Source of the DNA: Bromus sterilis
Lineage: Eukaryota > Streptophyta > Magnoliopsida > Poales > Poaceae
Direction of reading: 5' to 3'
Assembly (NCBI GenBank): GCA_950022295.1
Contig: OX465599.1
Location: forward strand, 282,245,501-282,309,500
DNA: 64,000 bases
Below the pieces are notes generated by a model. That model worked only from the letters and a program-made list of their open reading frames with translations. It did no database searches and was not told where the DNA came from. The translations under genes were made by a program, and so were the position numbers. This document shows positions 46,001 to 56,893 of this stretch, piece after piece; within the stretch, counting starts at the first letter, position 1; each line of letters opens with the position of its first letter.

Positions 46001-46999
46001 CCATAGTGGTGTAATTGGTTGAAGAGATGTAGTGGAATCGTGTACACTTCTTACCTCAAGTCTGGTACTCATAGTTCAGGACTAGCCAAGTCAAAGCTGG
46101 CACTTCTGCATTTGAACCCCACCTCCCTTTGCCTTGATACATGTGCATGAGTAGTAAAGCTCCTATGTAAGTCTTGCTGAGTACGACTTTGTACTCACGT
46201 TTTCTTATTCTATGTTTTATATGAACCCACTGACCCCGAAGGTGGATTCTTCATCGAGCTCGACGACTGAAGACCAAGCTAGTGTAGTCCCAGTCAGACG
46301 ACTGGTTCCCTCGTGGAGGGCTTGTGTTTAAATAAGGCTTCTTAAGACATTTGTTAAACTTGTCTGTACTCAGACCTACTTTGCTTCCGCTTGTTTGTTG
46401 TAATGTTGGATCACATGTTTGTGGTCTCTGTGTGCACTCTGCGAGAGTTATCAATAAAATGTATACTTTGTAGAGAATTGCAATGATACCTGCTGTTCAT
46501 ACAAGGCATGTGTGCTGCGTGTATGTTTATAACATGCATGTCTTTGTATGGGTTTTCGAGACCTTAGTTGTGATCTGGCTGGCGGTCTTTTATACACCAA
46601 GTGTCCCTTAGATGTGCGCAGCTTGGGGCATCGCGATGCGATTGTACGAGACTCTGTCTCGTGCACACTTTGATGTATGATCGAGCCCGCCCTAGACCCC
46701 GACTAAGTGATCGGGCTGGAGTAAGTCTATGTAAGAGTTATGAGATAGTCGATAGTATGGTCGAGGCGACTTGTCTTTGAATATGGGAGTTCATCACTCA
46801 TATCATTAGACTTGTGTGCGGATGATGAGGACCCATCTCAATTGATCATCCGGCCTGGATGGGATGCCCCTCACGTACGATGCTTTCCGAGAACGTTCTG
46901 TGCTTGGCTTTGTCTGCTTAGACAAGTGGGTACGGTTCTCGGCTCTCCATATGACTATGTCGTAGCGGGACTTGCATACGCTAACCCCGGGTCCCGACA
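43034..46999 (+). repeat. 5' LTR of element C (3,966 bp)
   Basis: Starts TGTCAGAACCC and ends GGGTCCCGACA, which form an 11-base inverted terminal pair with two mismatches. The primer site follows at 47004. No second LTR is in the window, so the left end rests on the terminal pair and on the end of element B. Open frames in the GC-rich part (43400-44360) look spurious. Confidence 0.72.
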
Positions 47000-47003
47000 G
47001 ACT

Positions 47004-47015
47004 TGGTATCAGAGC
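47004..47015 (+). other. Primer-binding site of element C
   Basis: TGGTATCAGAGC four bases after the LTR end, complementary to initiator-Met tRNA. Confidence 0.88.
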
Positions 47016-47417
47016 AGGACTAACTGTAGGATTATCAGCCTTGGCCGGAGTCGAGTCTAGCTTGCTATAGTTATATAGTTACTCTGGGTATATAAGGGAA
47101 CAACTTAAGGCTTCTTTTTCTCCTTACCCTCATCGTTCTGAGTTCTGAGTCACCCTCATCTTGTTCTACGGGAAGATAGGACTAGGCTCATCTATGTCTT
47201 ACTAGAACATCTCGTTGTTTGCTTCCTTGTAGCCGTAGGAAAGTTGTGATCGGTTTGTTAGAGTTGTTGTGCTTCCTGATTTCTTACATCGTATGTAAGT
47301 GATGTTTCTACATTGCAAGAAAAGACATTTCTTACAATTACAGCCGTTATGCTTCCCGAGTCATTCCAAGTTTCTTCATAATCTGATGCATTTGCAAACT
47401 CCTTCTTTCTGTTTCAG

Positions 47418-47778
47418 ATGGCAGATCTTCCCCCTCGGCAGATTGTTCGTTTGACTAGGTGCCTCGGTGTGCGTGGCAATCCCGCCATGCTGATCGAGAT
47501 GATGTCCTTCATTGGATACTGATGGTACCCTGAGTACACAGTTGAGGAGCAGTTCCTTGACTTCAAACATACCCAGTTCCACTGCATTGTCAGGATCTAC
47601 CCGCACCACAATGGAGTCACTCAGCCTATCCACTTTGGACATGGCATTGGCATGACTGAGAACATGGCTGTGCAGGATGCTGCATACACATGTATTACCC
47701 TGCTGAGAGAGGAGCACGCTTTGGTTGGAGACACATCCTTCCGCTATATCCCTGCTGCACTTCCAGGAGAAGAGGGGT
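47418..47778 (+). pseudogene. Element C extra ORF upstream of gag, part 1
   Basis: ATG at 47418 directly follows a pyrimidine-rich acceptor-like stretch (CTTCTTTCTGTTTCAG). The protein reads MADLPPRQIVRLTRCLGV and so on, with an in-frame TGA at 47521-47523, and is cut by E2 after 47778. It continues at 56894. I do not recognise the domain. An ORF before gag is unusual for Gypsy elements. Confidence 0.6.
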
Positions 47779-48212
47779 TGACGAGGGGGTGACCCCACGA
47801 CTCCTACTAATGGGCCTACCCGGTGTCATTGAAGGCCCACAGAGCTACCGCCGGATTCACCTTGGCCCGCTAGATGGCACCGACATTGGGAGTCCTCGAC
47901 TGACAAGGAAGGTGCAGGGACTTGCCGTACAAGCTAGGGTTAGATTTCCTGTAATTATAGATTGATTCCCTGAGACCTGGTCTACTATAAAAAGGCCAGG
48001 AGGGGCAACGCATAGAAGATCGAATAAGACATCGCCTGTAACCCTAGCCTAGAGCGCATCTGCCTTGGCATCCCCTGTAACTTCTCCACAATCAATATAT
48101 CAAGCAGGAAGTGTATCCTCCTGTTTTCCGACGAGCTTATCGTCCAACCTGTGTCTTCTCCACCTAGCCCAGGGTCCCTGACCATGGGACTTGCCGGGGC
48201 CGATCCCCGACA
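47779..48212 (+). repeat. 5' LTR of E2
   Basis: TGACGAGGGGGTGACCCCACG to CCGATCCCCGACA, with TATAAAAA at 47986-47993. Confidence 0.95.
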
Positions 48213-48214
48213 AT

Positions 48215-48233
48215 TGGCGCCGTATGTGGGAAC
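48215..48233 (+). other. Primer-binding site of E2
   Basis: TGGCGCCGTATGTGGGAAC, two bases after the LTR. This form is typical of Tat-lineage elements; I do not assign the tRNA. Confidence 0.75.
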
Positions 48234-51200
48234 CACACAGGTTGGAATTACGATCTCGGCGGTTCCATCTTCAGCAAATCGCAACTCAAGGGCAAGAGCC
48301 GGGCCCAACCCACTCGAAGGATTCAATGTCACGGCAAACATCTTCGCCGTCCCAGCAGTCTCGATCGAGTCGCAACCGTATCAGACCCAGTACAGTGGAG
48401 GCAACCAAACATGGCGTCAGCAACGAAAGAACCGACGATCCAGAAGAGCCGCAAGGAACCCCTACGCAGGAGTCCCACTCGAGGAGGCGCGATGCACAGC
48501 AGGAGACCCGCAGGTCTTTCGACGGCCCACCACCACCCGGGCACCCGCCAAGCATCACGACGATGGCTACGAGCCTGACACCAGCAACCAAGAATATCGC
48601 CACCAAAGGAGGAATCGACGACACAAGAGGCGCGCCAGGGAGATCTGCAACGAGGACAAACCCCGCAAGCCGCACGACGCAGTCGAGGAGCCAAGGGCCG
48701 TCCGACGCACCGCCACGCGGGCACTCAACGACAGCCAAGACAGCGACTCGGAGACACCGGTCGGCGAATACTACGACCCGGAGCGAAGGCCGGACGAATT
48801 CGCCAACCTCATCAAGCATCAGGACACAATTCGAGGAATCGAAACAGATCCTCGATTCTACGAACACCCGGAGGACCACGAGCATGTCTTCACAATCTCA
48901 AGGAGGAAGAGACACAGCGGGTCAAGCAAACTTACGGTCAGATAACAGCTTGCAGGACCCTGCACAATTCACAACTTTGAAGATGAATGGGGGCGCATCA
49001 GATCCAACCACACCCTGGGAGAATGTCGCCTGTTCAACGAGCTGGCCGACGACCTCAGGAACGAAAAACGCAAAGGAGTCAAGCGCGCTCGAGAGCTCGA
49101 GCAATCGCCACCACCAAGCCCCGAGGGACGCCGCAGCCCGCCGCATGGGCAGGTGCTCATGATACAGGAAAGCAGGGTGCCACAAGCGCGGCGTGACGCC
49201 TACACCCTGCAGGCTACAGCAACCGAGAACATGAAACCAGTGGAAACCTACCAACTGCACGACGCGGAGACCATCATCACGTTCTCGCAGGATGACCACC
49301 CGCCAGCCATACCAAGACCAGGACACGCGCCCCTCGTGCTCGACGCACAAATCGAAGGATATGACATGGATAGGGTTTTCATGGACGGAGGCAGCAGCAT
49401 GAACATCATCTTCGCAAGCACCCTACATAAAATGCTGACCCCTCGGTCGGTATGGAAGAAGTCAAGCACCGTACTAAACAGCGTAGTACCTGGAGAAGCA
49501 GCAACATCACTCGGATCAATCGAGCTTGAGGTTGTCTTTGGCAACCGACGCAATTTCGCCAAGCACATCCTCGAGTTCGAGGTGCTCGACTGGCCATCTC
49601 AATACCATGCCATATTGGGACGACCAGTGTTTGCGCAGTTCATGGCAGTACCACACTACGCCTATCTCAAGCTCAAGATGCCAGGCTCAACAGGAGTCCT
49701 CACGATCAACGGAAGCTTCATCAAGTCGGACCAATGCGACCGCGATTTCCACAAAATCTCCGACACACTAGGAGCGGACCAAGAACTGAGAGAAATAGTC
49801 ATGGTCGTCGACAACAAAATCTTCCCATTGGCAAGCCGCAGCGAGTCAAAGGAGTATGGTCCTATCTTCAGAATCGACAGCGACACGGTCACGCACCAAG
49901 TACACCCGACGGACCCAGACGAAACAGTCCGCGTGTACGCCCACCTGCCAGAGGAACAAGCGACTGCTCTAGTGGCTCTCCTTCGAGACGATTGGAAGAT
50001 ATTCGCCTGGTGCCCAGCCGACATGCCTGGCATGCCACGCGAATTCGCAGAACACGCTCTAAACATCAAACCAAACACGAAACCAGTGAAGCAAGCTCTA
50101 AGACGATTCTCGGAGCCCAAGCGTAGGGCAATTGGAGAAGAACTCAACCGACTGCTCGACGCCCAGTTCATCCGAGAAACCAAGAAGGCCACTTGGATAG
50201 CAAACCCAGTGCTCATGCCCAAGAAAGACACGGACGTACTGCGCATGTGCGTCGACTACGGGCCAGTGAACAAGCACTGCCCGAAAGACCACTTTCCCCT
50301 GCCAAGGATCGACCAAATAATCGATTCGACTGCAGGATGCGATCTGCTTTCCTTTCTGGGCGCATATTCAGGGTACAACCAGATCAGGATGAAAGAAGAA
50401 GACGAAGAGCACACCTCATTCATCACACCTTACGGTGTATTCTGTTACAAGGCCATGCCCTTCGGGCTGAAGAACGCAGGTGCCACGTACCAACGGATGA
50501 TGCAAGCCTGCCTAAAGGAGCAAATCGGAAGGAACGTACATGTGTACGTAGATGATATCGTCATCAAGACCTACAAAGCAGACACGCTACTCGACGACCT
50601 GCGCGAAACCTTCGCAGCACTCAACAAGTACAGGATCAAGCTGAATCCAAAGAAGTGCGCTTTCGGCGTACCGGCCGGGAAACTGCTCGGTTACATGGTC
50701 TCCGCCCGAGGAATCGAAGCAAACCCCGAGAAGGTCCAAGCCATTGCCAGGATGCAAGAGCCGACTGACATAAAAGGAGTACAACAGCTAACTGGAAGGC
50801 TCACAGCTCTAAGCCGTTTCATCAGCCGGCTAGGGGAACACACGCTGCCCTTCTACCAACTGCTAAAGAAAGGAGAAAAATTCGAGTGGACAGAGGAAGC
50901 CCGCCAAGCGTTCGCAGACCTCAAAAAAACGCTCTCAACTCCACCAGTTCTGGCGGTACCCAGGTACAAAGAGAAACTCTACTTATACATAGCAGCGCGC
51001 AGCAGCGTAGTAAGCACGGCACTCGTCGTCGAACGCATGGAAGAAGGCAAGGTCCAAATCATACAGAGGCTAATCTATTACCTCGGCATGCTACTGAACA
51101 AGTCCCAGCAACGATATCCACACTACCAGAAGTTACTGTCGGCCGTCATCATGACTTCACGGAAGGTGTCACACTACTTCGACGAGCACCCGATCACCCT

Positions 51201-53196
51201 AGTGAGCAGCGCCCCACTCGCGGACATCGTCAACAACCCAGGAGCGACTGGACGAGTCGCCGAGTGGAACATAGAGCTCAGCCCTCGAGATCTACAGTTC
51301 AAGCATCCAACAACAATCAAAGCCCAAGTACTCCCAGACTTCCTGGTCGAGTGGGCAGAAGTCCAAACACCAGGACCCCCGGATCTGTCGAACTCATGGT
51401 CAATGTTCTTCGACGGATCGAAAAGACAACAAGGAGCAGGAGCAGGAGTCGTCCTAATCTCCCCCAAAGGAACGAAGCTGAAGTACATCCTCCAGATAAA
51501 TTTCAGCCACGCATCCAACAACGAAGCAGAGTACGAGGCGCTCCTCCACGGCATGCGCATGGCCAAAACATGCGGAGCCACCCGCCTCATCATCTACGGG
51601 GACTCCAATCTCGTCGTCCAGCAGGCGATGAGAAATTGCGACGCCCTAGCCGACAACATGGCAGCGTATCAGAAACTCTACAACGAACTCGAAGGCGAGC
51701 TCAACTACATCACCAGGGCCAACAACACGGAGGCGGACGAGCTCGCAAACATCGGATCGACTCGAGGACCAATACCACCCGGAGTTTTCCTGGAAAGCAT
51801 CAGCCAAAGGTCCATCAAAACACCGGCAGTGGCACTCGAGACAGCCGAGGACGAAGAGGACGCAACAGACCCAGCGCAAGTGGCATCAGCAAGCCCGTCA
51901 GAAGGCACCGGCACCAGCACACCCGACGGCACAGCAGCAGACGAGCTCGACGGACCAGCCTGGGCAAAACCATTCCTTCGGTTCATAATCGAGGGAATGC
52001 TACCGCAAGACGTGGCCGAAGCACGGCGCATCAGCAGACGCTCCAAAGCGTTCACGGTGATCAACAGACAGTTGTACAAACGCAGCATTGCGCAAATACT
52101 TGAAAAGTGCATCGACGAGGAAGACGGCAAAGCCCTACTCCTCGAAATCCACGAGGGCACATGCGGGCACCACGCAAGCAGTCGAGTACTCGTGTCCAAG
52201 GCATTCCGAGCGGGATTCTACTGGCCCACAGCTATGAAAAACGCAGAGGACATAGTGCGGCGCTGCGTCGCCTGCCAAAAATTCGCTAACAGACCGCACG
52301 CCCCAGCCTCAGAGCTCAAGACCATACCGTTATCCTGGCCATTCGCCACCTGGGGACTCGACATGGTCGGCCCACTCAAGAAATCATCAAAAGGAGGAAG
52401 GACATATCTACTGGTCGCAGTCGACAAGTTCACCAAGTGGATCGAAGCAGTGCCAATCACCAGTTCCACCGCCCTCACGGCCGTGAACTTCATCAAGTCA
52501 ATAATCTTCAGATTCGGAGTGCCACACAACATCATCACAGACAATGGCACAAATTTCACAGCTGCCGAATTCCAGAACTTCTGCGAAGAGCTAGGCATTA
52601 AAATAAACTACGCGTCAGTCGCGCACCCGCAATCCAACGGCCAGGTGGAGAAAGCAAACTGACTCGTATGCGGAGGACTCAAGAAGCGGCTCCTCGCACC
52701 ACTCGAGCAGGCCGCCGGAAACTGGGTAGAAGAGCTCCCCGCAGTACTTTGGAGCCTATGGACCACGCCAAATACTGCGACCCAATTTACACCGTTCTTT
52801 ATGGTTTACGGGGCCGAAGCAGTACTACCACATGGCCTCAAGTTCGGAGCACCTCGGATCACGGGGTACAAAGAAGAGGAAGCAGAAGAAGCACTCCAAG
52901 ACGACAAAGACACAGTCGACGAGGCAAGAGACGTGGCCCTGTCAAAGTCAGAAGGATACCAGGACAAGCTGCGCACTTACCAAAGCAGTCGCCTTCGAAC
53001 TAGAACCTTCAACAAAGGGGACCTAGTACTACGACTGATACAAGAGAAGGTCCACAAATTAGCCCCCCAATGGGAAGGCCAATTCATAATATCAGAAGTC
53101 ATCGGAGGCGGCGCTTACAGGCTGAAGAACCCAAAGACGGACGAAGATGTGGGCAATCCATGGAATGTCGCAAACCTGCGACTGTTCTACGCTTAA
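48234..53196 (+). pseudogene. E2 gag-pol polyprotein, one frame with two stops
   Basis: One frame runs from the primer site to TAA 53194-53196, broken by TAA 48943-48945 and TGA 52660-52662 (CGA Arg expected). gag is short: an Arg-rich N-terminus and a zinc-knuckle-like C..H...HTLGEC near 48970, without a recognisable capsid. Numbering from the Met at 49153, pol has: protease FMDGGSS (Asp78), RT with CVDYGPVNK, FLGAYSGYNQI (Gly403 where the catalytic Asp belongs) and YVDD (465-468), an RNase H, a second RNase H starting MFFDGSK (Asp754), and integrase with HEGTCGHH (His1000), CVACQ, GLDMVGP (Asp1070), TDNGTNF and GQVEK. After the TGA the integrase tail continues unbroken. The gag start could not be decided. 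Confidence 0.9.
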
Positions 53197-53283
53197 CATC
53201 AATCGGTTGGACATGACCGGCAACTCATGTAACCACTCGACCGCAATAAAAGCATATGTTGCCCAAACATTACCAGCTTTCAA
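53197..53283. other. Short spacer after E2 pol
   Basis: Non-coding, leads into the hairpin array. Confidence 0.5.
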
Positions 53284-53790
53284 AGAACTCGGGGGATTAA
53301 GAAACATCCCCCCGAGCCCGGCTATCGCCTACGCGATCTTACATCAAAAAGCACTCGGGGGCTTAAGAAAAATCCCCCCGAGCCCTGCTACCGCCTACGC
53401 GATCTTACAACACTCGGGGGCTTAAGAAGAATCCCCCCGAGCCCTGCTATCGCCTACGCGATCTTACATCAAAAGCACTCGGGGGCTTAAGAAAAATCCC
53501 CCCGAGCCCTGCTATCGCCTACGCGATCTTACAGCACTCGGGGGCTTAAGAAGAATCCCCCCGATCCCTGCTATCGCCTACGCGATCTTACATCAAAAAG
53601 CACTCGGGGGCTTAAGAAAAATCCCCCCGAGCCCTGCTATCGCCTACGCGATCTTACGTCAAAAAGCACTCGGGGGCTTAAGAAAAATCCCCCCGAGCCC
53701 TGCTATCGCCTACGCGATCTTACGTCAAAAAACACTCGGGGGCTTAGGAAAAATCCCCCCGAGCATGCCATCGCCAACGTGATTCAACAC
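53284..53790. repeat. Tandem array of 57/66-bp hairpin units, E2
   Basis: Eight units of CTCGGGGGCTTAAGAAAAAT then CCCCCCGAG then GCTATCGCCTACGCGATC, with or without a CATCAAAAA spacer. Each unit holds two inverted repeats: the CTCGGGGG/CCCCCCGAG stem and the shorter ATCGCCTACGCGAT. The stem matches the E1 array; loop and spacer do not. Confidence 0.9.
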
Positions 53791-54473
53791 TTGAAAACTG
53801 GAATCACCATAGCAACAAACAGAAGTACCCGAAGCTTTCACAAACGGCAACGTCTACATCTTCGCCACAGCAAAATAAGAAGATATTGCAGAAGATCATA
53901 ACGCAAAGTTCATATCAGCCTACGTCCGACTCTACAACTCGAACGAAGCCTCGGGGGCTACTCCCATCGGGAGCGCTGCCGCGCACCCGATAGAATCTAC
54001 GTCCAAAAGCAGTACACCAGGAGGAGCCGAACACATTTCAAGCAGTTAAGACACAGCAGAAAGAGTCAACGACCTGGCACAGTCGAGTGCATAATGTTGG
54101 AAACACTGGAGGCAAAATGCTTTACTCAAACAGCCTGAAAACACGACTTGGACACAAAGACTCAGTTACATTTGGATAGAAGGCAGCTCCTACTACAAGA
54201 GGGAATTAGCCAAGGAATTATAACTTCTACATGTGTGCCCATGAAGTACAGGACTACATTACAAGGACATCAACACAGATAACGGGAGGAAAAGGGACTC
54301 GTGGAGAACGTCAATGACATAACAAAAGGTGAAGCTTGAGTTATTTCTCGATGCTCCACCAGCTTCTTCTCCAGCTCCACGAGTTTCTTCTTCAACCCCT
54401 CTGCAGCAGCAGCACCACCAGCTTCTTCTCCAGCTGCAGCCACACAGCCGTCGAAGAAAAGCCGTCGTCAGGC
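53791..54473. other. E2 3' non-coding region with CTCGGGGGCTAC module
   Basis: The module CTCGGGGGCTACTCCCATCGGG at 53950 equals those at 1041 and 1178 in E1. TATAACTTCTACATGTGTGCCCATG near 54220 matches E1 near 1530. Otherwise no features. Confidence 0.6.
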
Positions 54474-55100
54474 CTACGAAGCCTCTTGGCGTGCTCGCTT
54501 GGTCGAAGGCTTGACGTCGACGTCCTCGCCAGAGCTGTCCACCAAGTCATCACCACCAGAGGAGCTCCTGGAAGACGGAGTCGAAGAAGAAGAAGGCGTA
54601 GCACCCCCCGACTTTGTGGAAACGTTGCTGCTTGACTCCTGAGCTCGCGGGTCCATGCTGTTGCCGCTCGGATCAAAAGCACGGACGACAACGGTGCTCT
54701 CACCATCAAATCGACAGCAAAGAACATCGCCATTGCGCAGACCCAAACGGCGAGAAAACGAACTCCAACCAGAACCAAGAAAGACCAAGCGGGAACGGTC
54801 AAACTCCAAATCGACATAGGAGGGAGCTCGATCGTTCCCCTGAAGACGCGGAAGCAAGCCATCCAAACCAAGATCGACCACAATGGCAGAAAAAGAAGGA
54901 GGAAGAAGAACACGAGTGGCACTAAGGCCACGAACGCGCAATAAGAAGTCATGCCGCCAAAAGCCCTCTACAGAAGAAGAAGAAGAAGAAGAAGAAGGTG
55001 GTAGCGGAGTGCCATATCGACCACCACGTCCAGAACGAGGAGTACGTCCACCTCTACTACGACGGACACGACCACGGCCGGAGCCTCGCTTTGGAGCCAT
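54474..55100 (-). CDS. Antisense retrotransposon ORF with B3-like domain, E2
   Basis: The minus-strand ATG at 55100 opens 208 codons without a break. Residues 4-30 are RG-rich and basic, 36-43 a serine run. Residues ~51-146 follow the B3 DNA-binding pattern: DFLLRV, LPPSFS, YVDLEFDRSRLVF, GWSSFSRRLGLRNGDVLCCRF and VVVRAFDPSG. A Ser-rich acidic stretch and DVDVKPSTKRARQ follow. The E1 copy (1670-2287) shares start, core and end motif at roughly half identity in the core while flanking DNA is much more diverged. B3 domains occur in plant transcription factors, so a host-derived DNA-binding role is likely but unproven. The E2 pol on the other strand ends 1.3 kb away, so there is no overlap. Confidence 0.75.
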   Translation of the reverse strand: MAPKRGSGRGRVRRSRGGRTPRSGRGGRYGTPLPPSSSSSSSSVEGFWRHDFLLRVRGLSATRVLLPPSFSAIVVDLGLDGLLPRLQGNDRAPSYVDLEFDRSRLVFLGSGWSSFSRRLGLRNGDVLCCRFDGESTVVVRAFDPSGNSMDPRAQESSSNVSTKSGGATPSSSSTPSSRSSSGGDDLVDSSGEDVDVKPSTKRARQEAS

Positions 55101-55164
55101 GAAAAGTTAGTAAAAGGGAAGTAGAAGAGGAGACGGATGAAGGAAAGCAAACCAGGACGAAGCC

Positions 55165-55173
55165 AATTTATAG
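55165..55173 (-). promoter_or_regulatory. TATA box for the antisense ORF, E2
   Basis: The minus strand reads CTATAAATT 65 bp upstream of the ATG at 55100, matching the E1 site in sequence and spacing. Confidence 0.6.
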
Positions 55174-55599
55174 TGCAAGGAAGCCCCGACGTGGCAAGAC
55201 CAAGCGGTACCCGCACTTAATCCAGAAATAAATACTACGCCGACGCTTCAAAATCCGAGGCCAAAGATGCTCGCCCACGGGGCGTGCTGTTCATACTTCC
55301 ATCAAATCACGCGCGTTGGAAACGCGCGCCTCGGGAACTCAACCGGCGCTACTCGCACGCTACCGAGCTCATTATTATGACCGGTCAAGATGAAAAGATG
55401 GTTCACTGCCAAGCATATATGACAATAACCACACAGCGACGTGGATATCCTGACAGAAAAACAGCAGAAGACCACGCCAACGTCTTGTCACAGGTAAAGT
55501 GTATCAGGTACGCTACCAACGCCTAGAGATTTTATCAGATCTTTTTCCAACAAAGAAAAAACATCTCACTCCCATCGGGAGGAGCCCATCTCGAGAGTC

Positions 55600-55810
55600 C
55601 CCAGGTGCTCACTCATCTGAAGATCAACAAGGTGCTCGAGTAATCACTCGCATGCACTAGAGTTACAGGTGCTCCCTCACCTATGGACCCACAAGGTGCT
55701 CGAGTAATCACTCGCATGCACTAGAGTTACAGGTGCTCCCTCACCTATGGACCCACAAGGTGCTCGAGTGACCACTCGCACTCTTGAGAGCCTCGGGTGC
55801 TCCCTCACCT
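55600..55810. repeat. ~63-bp tandem repeat, E2
   Basis: Three to four units of AGGTGCTCCCTCACCTATGG, ACCCACAAGGTGCTCGAGTAA and TCACTCGCATGCACTAGAGT. It corresponds to the looser repeat at 2806-3010 in E1. Confidence 0.85.
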
Positions 55811-56447
55811 CTGAAAGAAACTCAAAACAGCTTTCGAGTAATTACTCGCGGAAGGATTCCTCGCCTGAGCACTCGAAACAAAGCTCCGCGAGTAAGATGA
55901 GTGAACAGCTCACTTGATGATTTGTTCCAAGTGGGTGAAATGCTATAAGGCTCCGCGCCTCAAAAACACACCTACTCCTGGAACCACGACACACTGTGCC
56001 CAGATGCCACGCAAGATTAGCGTGTAGGTAAGACCCCGCTGCGAAGTTCGGCTGGGCTGGGACTTGCCGAAGAGTGATTTCACTCCCAACCTTTCCATGC
56101 ACTGCGCATGAAGAAAAAGCCGGGCGGACGCGCCTTAGGCTACGCAACCAGCTGGCGGCAAATGAACACTGTAAGACCTGAAGCGGCCGGACTTTTGCTA
56201 TGCTCCAGTATCCCAAGCTCATGTCGAGGGACATGGGTTTGATTGGGCGATCGTGGTATTTGCCACTAGCGCAATTCACCAAGGCTCGATCCGTCGATTC
56301 CTTGGGCCCTTTCTGCTTAGCATCCCTCGAAACAGGTTTTGTCATGGCCACCATGCTGCCAGCGACCGCGGGTGCACCGCGCATACAAGCCACGGACGTA
56401 TGAAGACGAACTCGAGTCCCTGCGCGACTCTTCGTGTCCCCCAGGCA
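55811..56447. other. E2 region before the 3' LTR
   Basis: Collinear with E1 3020-3648, sharing GCCTGAGCAC, TGTGCCCAGATGCCACGCAA, GGTAAGACCCCGCTGCG, CATGTCGAGGGAC and ACTAGCGCAATTCACCAAGG. No ORF recognised; the strong conservation suggests a cis-acting role. Confidence 0.6.
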
Positions 56448-56459
56448 CTCGGGGGCTAC
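56448..56459 (+). other. Polypurine-like tract of E2
   Basis: CTCGGGGGCTAC directly before the 3' LTR, identical to E1. Confidence 0.65.
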
Positions 56460-56893
56460 TGACGAGGGGGTGACCCCACGACTCCTACTAATGGGCCTAC
56501 CCGGTGTCATTGAAGGCCCACAGAGCTACCGCCGGATTCACCTTGGCCCGCTAGATGGCACCGACATTGGGAGTCCTCGATTGACAAGGAAGGTGTAGGG
56601 ACTTGCCGTACAAGCTAGGGTTAGATTTCCTGTAATTATAGATTGATTCCCTGAGACCTGGTCTACTATAAAAAGGCCAGGAGGGGCAACACATAGAAGA
56701 TCGAATAAGACATCGCCTGTAACCCTAGCCTAGAGCGCATCTGCCTTGGCATCCCCTGTAACTTCTCCACAATCAATATATCGAGCAGGAAGTGTATCCT
56801 CCTGTTTTCCGACGAGCTTATCGTCCAACCTGTGTCTTCTCCACCTAGCCCAGGGTCCCTGACCATGGGACTTGCCGGGGCCGATCCCCGACA
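56460..56893 (+). repeat. 3' LTR of E2
   Basis: 434 bp, differs from the 5' LTR at four sites, all transitions. Confidence 0.95.

Larger units (their letters stand above)
47779..56893 (+). mobile_element. Tat-lineage Gypsy retrotransposon E2, full length (9,115 bp)
   Basis: Identical-length LTRs (434 bp) at 47779-48212 and 56460-56893 differ by four transitions that I counted. It is flanked by GGGGT (47774-47778) and TGGGT (56894-56898), a 5-bp duplication with one mismatch. Order: primer site, reduced gag, pol (protease, RT, RNase H, second RNase H, integrase), hairpin array, antisense B3-like ORF, repeats, purine tract, LTR. The doubled RNase H places it in the Tat lineage. Defects: two stops, a changed RT catalytic residue, and no visible capsid domain. 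It is young but very probably not autonomous. Confidence 0.95.

Noticed and set aside
48191..49162. 323-codon ORF in a second frame of E2 gag
   Set aside because: The neighbouring frame is continuous with pol and contains the zinc-knuckle-like motif, so that one is taken as gag.
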